Shown: positions 22,418 to 32,664 of the stretch, one piece after another
Position numbering within the stretch: position 1 is the stretch's first letter
Layout of the letters: each line of letters starts with the position of its first letter
Assembly: GCA_022478985.1 (NCBI GenBank)
Contig: JAKSZP010017358.1
Location: 1-64,000, forward strand
Reading direction: 5' to 3'
DNA: 64,000 bases
Origin: Massospora cicadina
Taxonomy: Eukaryota; Entomophthoromycota; Entomophthoromycetes; Entomophthorales; Entomophthoraceae
Notes under the pieces: generated by a model
The model's database searches: none
What the model was told of the DNA's origin: nothing
What the model saw: only the letters and a program-made list of their open reading frames with translations
Program-made: the position numbers and the translations under genes

Positions 22418-22674
22418 ATGCTGCACCTCTTTCATTAGCCCAAAATCTCCAGGACCTTTGTCAAATATATCCGCATGCTCTTCAATCAGAGCCTCAGCTT
22501 CATGCTGTTGTTCTGGAGTGAGTGAATCTTCAAATTCGACATCAGTTCTAGCCATGATAGGTGGATCTTCCAACCCAAAATAACGTAAATCTCCACATCC
22601 CAAGATTGATAAAATTTCACTCACAGAATTAGGCCACACATAGGCGATGGATTATTTTGATTCAATCACATAGG

Positions 22675-23400
22675 TCAATAGGTGAGATTAGCTAGTAAGA
22701 CTAAAACAGTCCCATCATAAGTGGGATCAAGGATATTAGGGCAGGTTAAATCCTCCAAATGAGAGGGATTTCTGATATTGGTGATCTCTAATACATGATT
22801 ATAAGTTATAAATTTTTGTACTACAGTTTCAATTATGACTTGAGCTTTTGGAGGAATAGTAAATTGGATTGTTAGAATATAAAGGCACCCCTTCAGAGGC
22901 ACAAGCTGACAGAGGTGGAAGTATAGTCCTTGGTCCCAAAATTTGGTACTCAAGATGAGAGATAGAAGTGGGATATTCCAATAAGCAGACGCGTCGTTTG
23001 AGTTTGCCTTTGCTATTTGGGACAACTTGTAAAATTCAAGGTACTTGGTACCCAATTAAAGAAAGTAATTGTCCTTAATACTAATTAAAGCATCATAATC
23101 AATGAGAAATTTGGTTCCCAAGAGCAAGTCATAGCAGTTGTTGTCCAACGCTACTGCATGGGCCAAAACAACTGACTTTCCAAAGCGCATTAGAAGGGAA
23201 GAATAAGCTCCTATAGATTTAGTGTATGAAGGACCAGCAGTTCCATAGTCTTGTGAATGGTTTAAGTCCGGAGCAACTTTGATTTTTTTCATAAGTCTGG
23301 ACGAAATCACATTTGTGGGCGATCCCATATTAATGATAGCCAAAACTTTCACCTTGTGCACTATGACTTCCACCCAGGTCACATCAGTGCCAAATTGTGG
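22675..23400 (-). pseudogene. Protease and dUTPase-like segment of element F
   Basis: Minus-strand frame 23056-23382: VEVIVHKVKVLAIINMGSPT then NVISSRLMKKIKVAPDLNHS, the retropepsin with NMG in place of DTG, ending in CYDLLLGTKFLIDYDALI. The following frame, 22675-23055, contains IPPKAQVIIETVVQKF and DPTYDGTVLVLLANLT. This matches the dUTPase-fold pattern (IPP..., then D-x-x-Y-x-G-x-hydrophobic run, then N). The protease lacks its catalytic Asp. The second segment keeps the DxxY motif better than elements A and I do. Confidence 0.75.
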
Positions 23401-25620
23401 GATTGAAAATACTGAGAGACTATATGATTGAATTGAATTATTAGAAGAAGCAGAAGCAGAAGCATAAGAAGCTTAGTATCTTTGTTGGTAGTTCATCAGA
23501 GATATCAAGTTCACCAGAAGCGGATATCACTTAACAGTCTTTAGGAGTGTTAGAAGATTTGATTGAGGCACAGGAAGTAGTCAGCACAGGGAGCCTCATT
23601 CCCTATGCTGACTCCTCTATTTTCGACTCTTCCGCCTGTTTTTTCCAACATTGAGATTCCATATGACCCACGAGACTACAATAGTTGCATGACTCCTTCT
23701 TCAGTTTAGGTTTGGGTCTAGTTGGCATTGCATGGATATAAAAATGAGGGTTATTAGTAGAAAGTCGGGTGTAACAAACCATTAGGAATCTCCATGAGTG
23801 CTTCTTTAATGTCAAGAATAGATCTGAAATTTCTTTTAAGTTATTTTAAATGTAGTAGCAACTGAGTGCAAGAAGCAAACGCACTCATTACAGCCAATAT
23901 GGCATCATCTACAGTAATACAATCACAGGTAGCAAGAGTCTGGGCCTCATGATAGAATCTCTTAACAAAATCTTGGATTGACTCTCCTCTCTTGATTTGG
24001 ATGCTCACAAAGGCTTGCTTTTGGTTAGATAGGTTGATCTCTCCCAAATTCCTTAATAAGGATGGTCTTCACTTGAGCCCACGTATTGCAAACCTTAAGG
24101 TTAGAACTATGATTTCTTGAGCGAACTGGCTTAGACAAGAGGTAATATGCTGTACTATCTGTTGATCCGTCACCCCATCCATTGCACGCTCATAGACAAA
24201 TAGAAACAAATGGATACTACCTTCACCCAGATCAAACTTATCCTTAAAGGTAGGTTTGAATGGGGTGGTTTCATTACTCAAGACATGTACACCCAATACC
24301 ATGACTGGATCAGCTTCAGAGGGTTTGGACTCTGGGATATGAGCTTGAGTGGGAATTTGGTCAACTTGTTGCCTTAAATGATTGAGGTCCTCTTGTAAAT
24401 TTTAAACCCAATAAGAAAAATGATTATTTGCAGGCTGTTGATTTAAACTAGAAAATGCAGTGAGCATCTCTTCTTGATTGTTCTCAAGTACTCCGCATTT
24501 AGCAGTTAACCATTCAATGGAAGCTTGTTAACCTTGCAAACTGAGTTTAATGCATAGTTTGGTCAGCATTGCATCGATGATGATCATTATCAACGCCATC
24601 CAATAAGTTGGTTAAAGAGTAATCTGGGTTGGTCAAAAGGCCAGTAGGGATAAGAAACACCTTTGAGCTATGGCTCGGATTTGGGTTTCTAATGCCTGTA
24701 CTCTTAATACAAGTAGACTCAAAGGTTCAGAATCGTGCATTGGAAGCGAGGAGCCAAGGGGATCAGGAGGACCATGGGGTCCTTGTGAACCGTCGCGACC
24801 TGCAGGCCTAAGTGGGCCTTGTTGATCTGCAGGGCCTTGAGGACCTCATTCACCAGGAGGTCCCAGGGTTACCAAAGGAGAATTAGGTGGTCCCGGAGGT
24901 CCAGGAGTACCAGCAGGGATGGGTCCACCTTCTCTGATAGTATCCACAATTTTGGAAAATTTGTTGAAGTAGCCTGCAAGCTCAACAAAGCGCTCCTCAT
25001 GTTGGGCCCACAATTTTCACAGTTGTCTATTAATCTCATACTCAAGGGTAGTGATTCAGTGGTGAATAGGATTAACGACATCACTAATCTGTTGAGATAC
25101 TTCTTGGCTGATGTACCCCACACTACGTTACTAATTCTCACCAAACGGTTATGTAGATCGTTGATTTCTCTTCTATTATCAAGTATGGCTTCCCAATTAT
25201 CCTGACTAAAGTTAGAAGCCATCTCATAGAACGAGGATAACTGAGAATGAAATTGTTGCACCAGGGCAACTGGCGTTGGATCTCAAGATGATGCAACCCC
25301 AAAGTCTAAAGTATGTGATGAATAGCAGAATGTACGTACTGCCGGAGTACTGCTTAGTTCTAACCAAACCAACTTCAGTATGTTGTAACACCGCTCTGTT
25401 GTATAGTCCATCATATTAGTGGCAACTTTAGATGCTCAGATCTAATTAGGATTGGCACCAGGCTGAATAACCCCCCATATCAAGCCTTTGACAGTTTCTT
25501 CTACGTCTACAGCTTGAATTTGATAATTATTTTGATTAGGGCTCGCAATGGCCAAGTCCATAGAAGCTTGAAATTGAAAATTATTGATATTAGAAGAAGG
25601 CATCTCCTGCCTGTTATAGT
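23401..25620 (-). pseudogene. gag of element F, with CCHC knuckle and collagen-like segment
   Basis: On the minus strand the N-terminal frame 24869-25261 is helix-rich (AILDNRREINDLHNRLVRI). A Gly/Pro-rich collagen-like stretch follows (about 24745-24920, with TPGPPGPPN, GPQGPADQQGP and GSQGPHGPPDP). Then come the capsid frames 24069-24302 (FKPTFKDKFDLGEGSIHLFL) and 23841-24047 (IKRGESIQDFVKRFYHEAQT). A good CCHC zinc knuckle is at 23648-23689 (CNYCSLVGHMESQC, CX2CX4HX4C). Order and knuckle identify it as gag. It is split by stops and frame changes. Confidence 0.82.
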
Positions 25621-25755
25621 GTACCCATCAGGCGATACTCATTGATTCCTTGGAAGAGGGGCTTTCTTTGCTATACACATTCATCGTCATGAAAGTATGT
25701 TTTCACCAGGTAGCCTCAGAAGCTGACCTGGAAGGGAGAACTAGTATTGGAATTA

Positions 25756-26303
25756 TGGTAGAAATTATGATAAGCAGACTCTAAGAAGGCTTCAAAATTA
25801 TTAGTTCTGTGGCTCTAAGAAAGATAGACACAAGTGCAACGAAGGTATTAGTTCCATTGCTATAATTAATTCCAATTGTAAATAAAGCATTATGTACGAA
25901 TAGACCTAAAATTTAGCTACATGAGACAAAAATAGAGGTACTATACTAGTTATAAAATGAGGGATATTTATAGGGGTAAATTTGGTAGTTCTTCATGAGG
26001 ATTTTCAGGCTTTACCTGAGGTAAGATCTTTCTTTTGGATGACCAATATTGCTTTATTCTTGCTATAATTGTGATGGTCAGATCTGATAAGGTTCTTATT
26101 AGAAGAGATTGACCTTCTTGTATGAGTTTTACACCATCAGATTGCTTATCCTCATCCTTCAGAAGAGGCTGATAGCTCCAAAGAGCTGATTGTTAGTCTA
26201 TCTGAGAATCAGATATCTCCAACAGGGATTTTACAATCTCATTATACTAAGATATAAATCTCAATCTTGAGTAATTTCGGTCATTGCAGTTGAATCCCCA
26301 ATA
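25756..26303 (-). repeat. 5' LTR of element F
   Basis: About 548 bp. Contains GGGATATTTATAGGGGTA, also present in the 3' LTR copy, as a possible promoter box. No clear TGG primer site follows its inner end at 25755. Confidence 0.88.
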
Positions 26304-26700
26304 ATCCTGATAATGGTAGGGTGTTGGGTTACTCTTTTGTTAATTTTTCCTTTAGTTTAAATATATTATTGAAAAACTTTTCTGTTAGTGATTTTAAAGA
26401 TTAAATGACATATGGGCAACAATTACAATATTTCAAAGCCTTTCCAACACCTCATCCAACACGCCCACCAACAGCCTCTTTGTTCCAGCGATGCCTTATG
26501 TACTGTGACTACTCTTGTGGGTTATAGCACAGCCCCATAAAAAACCAAATTTTTACTTAACATGTTGGGTTCCTAACATATTAATCTTTTTAAAAATGTT
26601 GAACTATAGCTTTTCCGCCTTCTTAGCCTTTGTTTACTCCATGATATAAATTCTGGGTTTTGTGGTTGCCTTTTGGGAGGTCTCTGTCTGTGGGTTTAAA
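26304..26700. other. AT-rich stretch without recognisable gene
   Basis: Right flank of element F. Nothing supported on either strand. Confidence 0.4.
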
Positions 26701-27765
26701 CAACATCAAGTAGGGATTCTTAAATATCCAAGACAGATTTAGCTTTGTTTGACTGATATGACGTACATGGATAGTTCATGGTTACTATGTAAACTAGCAA
26801 CAATGGCAGCTAAGGCATCATTCAGACATGCATCTTCAAAGTCATTAGTTTTTGAGACTTGATATATATAAGCAATCCGAAAACTCAGCTATAGTTTCAT
26901 TTTTAGTTTTTCAATCCCTTTAAAATCCTGTTTCTTCATACCCAAGCTTTTCTTAGAACCAAATTCTTTGATGTGCGCTTTCTTCACATCACTCCAAGTA
27001 TTCAGGTCGTCCATATGAGTACCATATCCTCCTGAGCCATACAGCCAAAACAAGGCAATCTATGCTTCATATTTTAATGATATGTTGCGCCTTCCATTGT
27101 GGCATCATAATATAGATTAAAGATGCGATAAATTTCTTCTCCAGGTTTAAACTTGCCCTTGAAGGTAGGTCAAAGATAGCAACTTCTAAATCTGTGACAA
27201 CCTATAATCCAGGAGCTTTAGTTTAGTGATTTCAGTACTTGTGTTGATTTGCCCAAATTGACGAGTAAATAAGCAAATTTGGTCTTGCATAGGGTTGAAA
27301 TGTTGCTCAATTTCTTCAAGAGTAAGTCTGGTTGCAACATCCAGAAAGTTTATGCGCCTTGCAAGTACAACTTTATATTTCTCTAGATTATTAACGCAGA
27401 TATACAAAACAAGGACATGTTTATAAGCGGAGGAGTGGCAATTTTGTAAGAGGTTATTCTCATCCTCTAAAACTTCAATATGCCGATTTATGTAAAAATA
27501 TATGTTGGCATTCAGTAATCTGAAGGGGTTTGTTATTAGGTTTGTACACTTCTGTGAGAGTATTCAGTGCTTCTCAGCTCCATTATGAGACAGTAGATCA
27601 ATATCTTCACAACTAGGTAATTTGCTCCTTACTTTACTCTTGAAATTTGTTGAGTCACTCAGCAAATAAATGGGAGATATTTGATACTCAAAGAATACCA
27701 GATCATGATCAACACGTGATGTTTAGTCAATAAGTTCTGTGATATGAATAGATGCTCTAAGACCC
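26701..27765 (-). pseudogene. gag remnant of another gypsy element (K)
   Basis: Minus-strand frames near 27030-27170 read FKPGEEIYRIFNLYYDATME, and those near 26770-26960 read KGIEKLKMKL then YIYQVSKTNDFEDACLND. Both align in order with the capsid frames of element F gag (FDLGEGSIHLF..., then IQDFVKRFYHEAQ...ITVDDAILAV). The frame 27186-27407 (MYICVNNLEKYKVVLARRIN) precedes them as an N-terminal helical part. No LTR or pol was found nearby, so this is an isolated fragment of a related family. Confidence 0.55.
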
Positions 27766-28018
27766 CCAATTATATCTTCTTATGCCACATGTGGCTGATG
27801 TCTAAACCCCCATGCTGTCCGCCATGGTCTGCCAGCTAAAGTGGGCGCCAGACGAAAGTTTTAAAGCTTCCTCACCTTCTGATATGGCTTCCTAGGTAGA
27901 AACTTTGGTGCTATATCAGGATTTTTTTATTTCTGATAATCCCTTTATTTGCTCATTCACAAATAAAGATGCGTGGCGGCTCCCCCTTTTGGGTTGGGCA
28001 CCACTAGTGCCAAAGGAA
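27766..28018 (+). mobile_element. 5'-truncated LINE 3' end
   Basis: About 250 bp that match, in inverted orientation, the 3' end of the insertion at 16587-18478. Shared landmarks include CCCCCAATTATA, TTATGCCACA, GCTGTCYGCCATGGTC and the tip CACTAGTGCY. Flanks GATGCTCTAAG (27755) and AGCCTCTAAG (28031) look like a worn target duplication. The plus-strand frame 27973-28170 crosses its 3' end and is not a gene. Confidence 0.7.
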
Positions 28019-28019
28019 C

Positions 28020-30149
28020 AGAGCCTCTAAGTTTTGTGGGATTTGAGCTCATCAATCCGTTTTCAAGTCTTGCTCCAGTTGGGCTTGAGGAGCTTGGTCT
28101 GTTCTTGCATATTATGACGGTTAGTAAAATCACAAGCGCTATTTCACCTTGGTTTTTGACATCTTGTTAGTGAAGCTCTTGGGAAAATTTTCAAATATTT
28201 TTTGTTCATTCATTAGACTCCGCAATGTCATTTCTGAGGAGTATCATAGCCTTTCCCTCATACTTGATGACTCCAAAATTAATGGTTTCCATAAGGTTAT
28301 GGGGTTAAATGATATATGAATAACTCATTTTGATTAGACGGTGTACATACCCTATACTTTCAGATAATAACCTAAACCTGTTTGTAGGCCATCCTTAAGG
28401 CCCTTGGGTATTGATGTGATGATGGGGTTTCTCATTATAACTCCTGATAAATGAACAACATAGTAAAGCACAGGGTGTAAAAATTGAATGATGTATTGGG
28501 ATAGATTTACACATGATTCAAATTTCTCTGAGAGAGCATTAATTTTGTATAAATTCATGAAAATCCTATTCATGACAGACGCCCTTTCATTGCTGGTTTT
28601 TTCTCTTGGTATTATGATTTCTTGAAGTAGTTTAAAACCCTAAAAATGAAAACCAGGTTAGACATCAGTATTCTAAATCTACATTGGAATTTTCTTGTAC
28701 TTCTTCAAATGTGACCAAGGACAGACTTTCCATTTGGTTATCTTCTTCATTATTTCTGTTGTGCACCAGCGGGTTACACTGTTAATAAGATAACCTTCCA
28801 TGGTGCATTTAATTAGGTGCAGGTATTGTTATGCATTGGATAAGCCCCTTTAGTAAGCACCAGCCTGTAGGGCTTCTGTTTTACGTTACTTTATGGCTTT
28901 GTTCCCTAGAAGCACAACAGTCAATACTTGAAGCAATATAAGACTTACAGCAGGTTTTTTATTTTTTGTGTCAAGTCACACTTAGGTCCTGTCAGTAAAG
29001 TATAAATCTTGAAGATAGATTAGTTAAAAGTTTCATTCAAGTCAAATATTAAAAAAAGAGAAGTAGATATACATGAGTAACTTTATTTTTTATATAGACT
29101 AGGGGTTTTATGTTACATATAACTATATAACACCCGTTAAGAAAAAGGGTAATATAGATAATTGGAAAGTATATTTGGATGAGAATCTCTTAGTCAGGTG
29201 GTGAATTCCATTTGTAAAATGTCATTATAGCATTATTTTGAAAGGTAGAAAAGATGTTTAGAATGACCAAATAATGATGAACTTTGTATTACATCCATCA
29301 ATCATAGGAAGGATTTTTTATTCTTACTTTTTTGTGAGTATGTCTTAATTTAATGTCTCATGTGTCACCTGATGTGGTAATTCCCTGACATTGTGAACAT
29401 CCTTTTCTTCAACTAATCAAAATTTCATTTATGGGGTAGTTTGGGCTAAGGTTAGTCTGATGAGTATCTCCTATTTTTAAGTTGACCCTTACCAACTATT
29501 GGGTTTTCTGTATATTTGATCAAAAAGGAATTTTTTTGACCCCCTTTTCAGGTCTAGTTGTCAAATCTCTTGTGTGATTTGTGTGCTTATATTTATACCA
29601 TCATGTCAATTATTTTGGTATCTGACAAGTAGCTCAGACTTGTGTTTATGCATATTTTTACTAATATTTTTATGCTTAATTACTTTGATAAAATGGTTCC
29701 CATAGAATTTGTGTTAGTAACTTACCAGTATGGCAAAACCATTCTTAATTGATAGTATCTCAATAATATCTCCTTCATCCAGCGGAAATGCTGTCAAAAC
29801 CTTTATGATGCCATCACAACTTCTAATTCCTTCCCCTCAGCCCTTTCATAAGAAGCCCAGTCTGCTCATTAGTTGCTCAGCAAGAGACTTAGTCATCACA
29901 AGTCTTTAAGCTCCCCTTTACCCTCCACTATATAGGCAACCACCTTCCTTAGAGTAGGTTGCCAATTTTTTAGTTTCTTACCTCAAAAGTTCCTCTTGAT
30001 TAAGCAATATGTTTTATACTTGTCACGTGATCCTCCCTCCTTGCCGCCTTGTTGGTTGTTAAAAAAATTATTTGGTGACGAATGCTGCCATCTTCAAAAA
30101 ATCTCTGGAGATTGTCAAGCGGATATTAAAATCTGTTTATTTATTGTCA
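28020..30149. other. AT-rich region, no recognisable gene
   Basis: About 2.1 kb between the LINE fragment and element G. The longest frame (28352-28573, minus, 73 aa) has no family resemblance. No RNA gene or LTR was recognised. This and 61905-62348 are the original flanks of element G, so together they are the best candidates for non-element DNA here. Confidence 0.5.
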
Positions 30150-30154
30150 CTCCC

Positions 30155-30611
30155 TTTTGAGATTTTGATATGACTGGACAAAAAGTACTTATTTGGAAGA
30201 TTGTGTAATAATTGCTGAAGGGGGATTTGAATTTGGATAATAAAATTAACGAATAGAGTAAATCCGTTATAGCCTCAATGATGAGGAAAAACCTCTAAAA
30301 TCATTGGAAATGAAGTGTTTATAATCAGACAGCCCAAAATAGATGAGACAATTGCAGATAAATAGTTGAATGGAAGAATGTAGGGGAGGTCTTGTATGAA
30401 GAAGGATGATAGTAAGGAAGAGTTAATGAAAGTAGCCATTAGTCTTATATTAAATAAATTGGTATTGTTGGGGCAATAGCTCCTTAACAAGTACTTTCTT
30501 ATTGTTAATTTTCCAGGACCAGCGATTCTCATATTGCTTGTACGTTGCTCAGTGGGTGGCACCCTGTGCAACCAATTCTGCGGAATCAACCAAATCTGCC
30601 AAAAGTTAACA
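30155..30611 (+). repeat. 5' LTR of element G
   Basis: 457 bp ending GTTAACA. The U5 motif GCTCAGTGGG...CCCTGTGCA is at 30544-30570. The start is TTTTGAGA where the partner has TGTTGAGA, so the first G has mutated. Confidence 0.88.
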
Positions 30612-30612
30612 G

Positions 30613-30629
30613 TGGTGCTTACTACAGGG
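30613..30629 (+). other. Primer binding site of element G
   Basis: TGGTGCTTACTACAGGG, two bases inside the 5' LTR. One base differs from the site in element I (54425-54441). It would pair with the 3' end (ACCA) of an unidentified tRNA. Confidence 0.7.
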
Positions 30630-30674
30630 GGCGCATTGATCAGCACTAGAAAATCTTTATATTCCCCAAAAGCC

Positions 30675-32100
30675 ATGGCGCAATTGGCTCATCTTGACAG
30701 GGTACATCCCTAGCTTTTTTTATCTCAATACATGGAACTGAAGCTTGCCTTGGATACACTACTCCAGGCTCAAAAAATGCTTTTTCATGAGAATTAAAGT
30801 ATAACCAACTAGCTTACCAAGGCCTCTCACTAACTGCACCTGGTGGGTGGCCAAACCTATTAATTTGCTAACTGCTTGAGTGAAACTATAGAGTGGCTAT
30901 ATTGCGCAGAGCGTAAATGAAATAGTTGTTCTGGGGAGGAAGGGGTCTGCATTTTCCAGCTGCCCCTCATTTATCCGTGATAAAAACATAGTCAGATTTT
31001 TAAGTTGTTTGAATTTTCAGTAGAAGGGTCTTTTGACTGGAGGAAAGTTAAGCTGCTGTTATCTTCTCTAGATGTCAAGAGTCCTGAATAGGTCACCTGT
31101 TACCTTAACATTTGTATCATAATGTATCAAGAGGTGAAAGAGACCGTGATCTACCTATTTGGTGGCGTGGCAAGAATGACCCAACGCAAGGCAGAGTTTT
31201 TTATTATAAGTTTCAAATGAACGAGTCATTGGTGGAGTTCACAGAGCGGTTAACAGCTGAGGCTTATGTGTTGTTGAGGGCAAATATCATAACTGAAGAG
31301 GAGGTGGGCATAGTGATAACATCGGCTATCAAGCCATATAGAGAACTGTATAATGCTATGAATCACATTCTTTATGATGATGCAAGCTATAAGAATTGTC
31401 AATTGTTCATGCCGCCTATCTATCACATTAAGCGCCCTAATGTGGAATGGAAAGTCCCTGCACCTGCTACTGAATCCCCATCACGAGATGGACACCAATG
31501 ACTTAGGTACAATTCAGTGGTTAATCCTTGTCCATTTAACGCTCTGGCGGTTCCTTTCCAGCCCATTATATGCAACCAGCTCATCATCGGCTGAAGTACA
31601 ATCCATCAACTGATTTCTGACCTGGACCTGTAGTTGCAATACAGGGATGAGTGCCATTTACAACTGCTTGTTTCTCGTGTGGTCAAAGAGGCCATTTTGC
31701 TGTTAGCTGTCCAGGCAAACTGAATGTCCATGCAGTACACGTTGCCCCAAACAGACAGGGTAAAGCTCGAAAAAAGTAGATATGGGACGCTCTACTTCTG
31801 CTAGTTTAAACTTATTTGTCCCTGATGATACCAACGAATCACTTTATGTCAGACCCAGTACTAACTCTGATGATTTATTGTAGAAAAAAATTTCTGAAAT
31901 ATATTGTCTTCAAACCAATGAAGAAACCCAATAATGCAGACTTGGAATATCGCAGAGATGTACAAAAACCGTATGCCTAACAAATCCTTGAGCAGAATGG
32001 TAAAGTTGACGGCAGACCCTCAACAAATGTTGCAACTCTTGAAGGGGTGAGTATGGCGATTCTCATAGAGAAAATTTCCAGGAGTATCCTCGTGTTGGTG
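30675..32100 (+). pseudogene. gag of element G (broken; cut by element E)
   Basis: Begins at ATG 30675 (MAQLAHLDRVHP, then a stop). A frame near 30735 gives MELKLALDTLLQAQKMLF, matching gag of elements A and E. The capsid frame is 31112-31501 (FYYKFQMNESLVEFTERLTA, then EEVGIVITSAIKPYRELYNA). An intact CCHC zinc knuckle is at 31669-31710 (CFSCGQRGHFAVSC). The reading then runs toward protease until element E inserts after 32105 inside LIEKISRSILVLVPV. The next codons continue at 46208 beyond E (LDVHVINTNG). Confidence 0.88.
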
Positions 32101-32105
32101 CCAGT

Positions 32106-32602
32106 TGTTATAACATTGCAATATATTGTAGATATGATAAAGAGGTTGCACAGGGTCAATTCCACTGAACAATGGATGGACAATATGGAGATCATCAGTC
32201 TAATATAAACTTAACAAATATAATATAAACCCAAAGCAATTGTTTCATTGATAACACTTTTATTTCTTATAATATATATCACGCAGACCTTACTGCTAAA
32301 TTTCTTATTCTTAGTCAACTGATCCCCTTCCTTCTCTTCACCTCTACCTCATATCTTTATCATTTCCAGTCAGTTTTGACCCTTCCGCTAAGTTACTCTT
32401 GATTTATTACTTTTTTCTAAGGGTTCACCTCATCAAGAATCTCTGGTGGAACTCCTCCTATTTTTTCCAAGGTTGACTTTGCTTGTTAGCAAATTATTTT
32501 GAATTAATTGATAAAACTTATATAGGCCTAATCTCGCTGAATAACAAATGATCCGCCAGTGGTTATTTTGGCTTATTGTCCAGTCATATAAATTTCTTGA
32601 CA
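32106..32602 (-). repeat. 3' LTR of element E
   Basis: 497 bp, TGTCAAG...TATAACA on the minus strand, clearly similar to 45716-46207. It shares with it ACTTATATAGGCCTA (a likely TATA region), and the U5 motif is at 32146-32173. Confidence 0.9.
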
Positions 32603-32605
32603 TTA

Positions 32606-32621
32606 CCCCCCCCCCCCCCCC
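32606..32621 (-). repeat. 16-base homopolymer in the polypurine tract of E
   Basis: Sixteen consecutive C on the plus strand, that is G16 in element orientation, directly before the 3' LTR. Related elements have only five or six G at this place, so the tract has expanded by slippage, or this is an assembly artefact. Confidence 0.85.
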
Positions 32622-32664
32622 TTTGACTGAACGATAAGCTGTACGCTATTCTTTGACTATTATG

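Larger units (their letters stand above)
20641..22640 (-). pseudogene. Reverse transcriptase and RNase H of element F (broken)
   Basis: The RT fingers are in minus-strand frame 22070-22288 (LLLIQKKDGGHKVVMDYYQL), preceded by a linker at 22400-22639. The active-site strand near 21890 is badly damaged (V-stop-LYDVTVSS where YLDDVTVFS is expected). The thumb is at 21654-21848 (IRCASLKIKQSKCAFFKTEM). RNase H begins at about 21210 with ALILAYPDFFKPFILFTNSS, whose first Asp is replaced by Asn. The connection region is cut in two by the SINE at 21231-21515, and a short retro-insertion sits in the linker at 22386. Confidence 0.85.
18997..26303 (-). mobile_element. Ty3/gypsy LTR retrotransposon F
   Basis: Minus-strand element of 7307 bp with LTRs at 18997-19545 and 25756-26303. 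They start TGTTGGGGAT on the minus strand and are clearly similar along their whole length. Internal order is gag, protease, dUTPase-like segment, RT/RNase H, integrase. The flanking pentamers (GATTT and ATCCT) do not match, so the duplication has decayed or recombination has occurred. It holds two younger insertions, a SINE at 21231-21515 and a ~32-bp retro-insertion at 22386. It is distinct in sequence from elements A, E, G and I. Confidence 0.9.
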
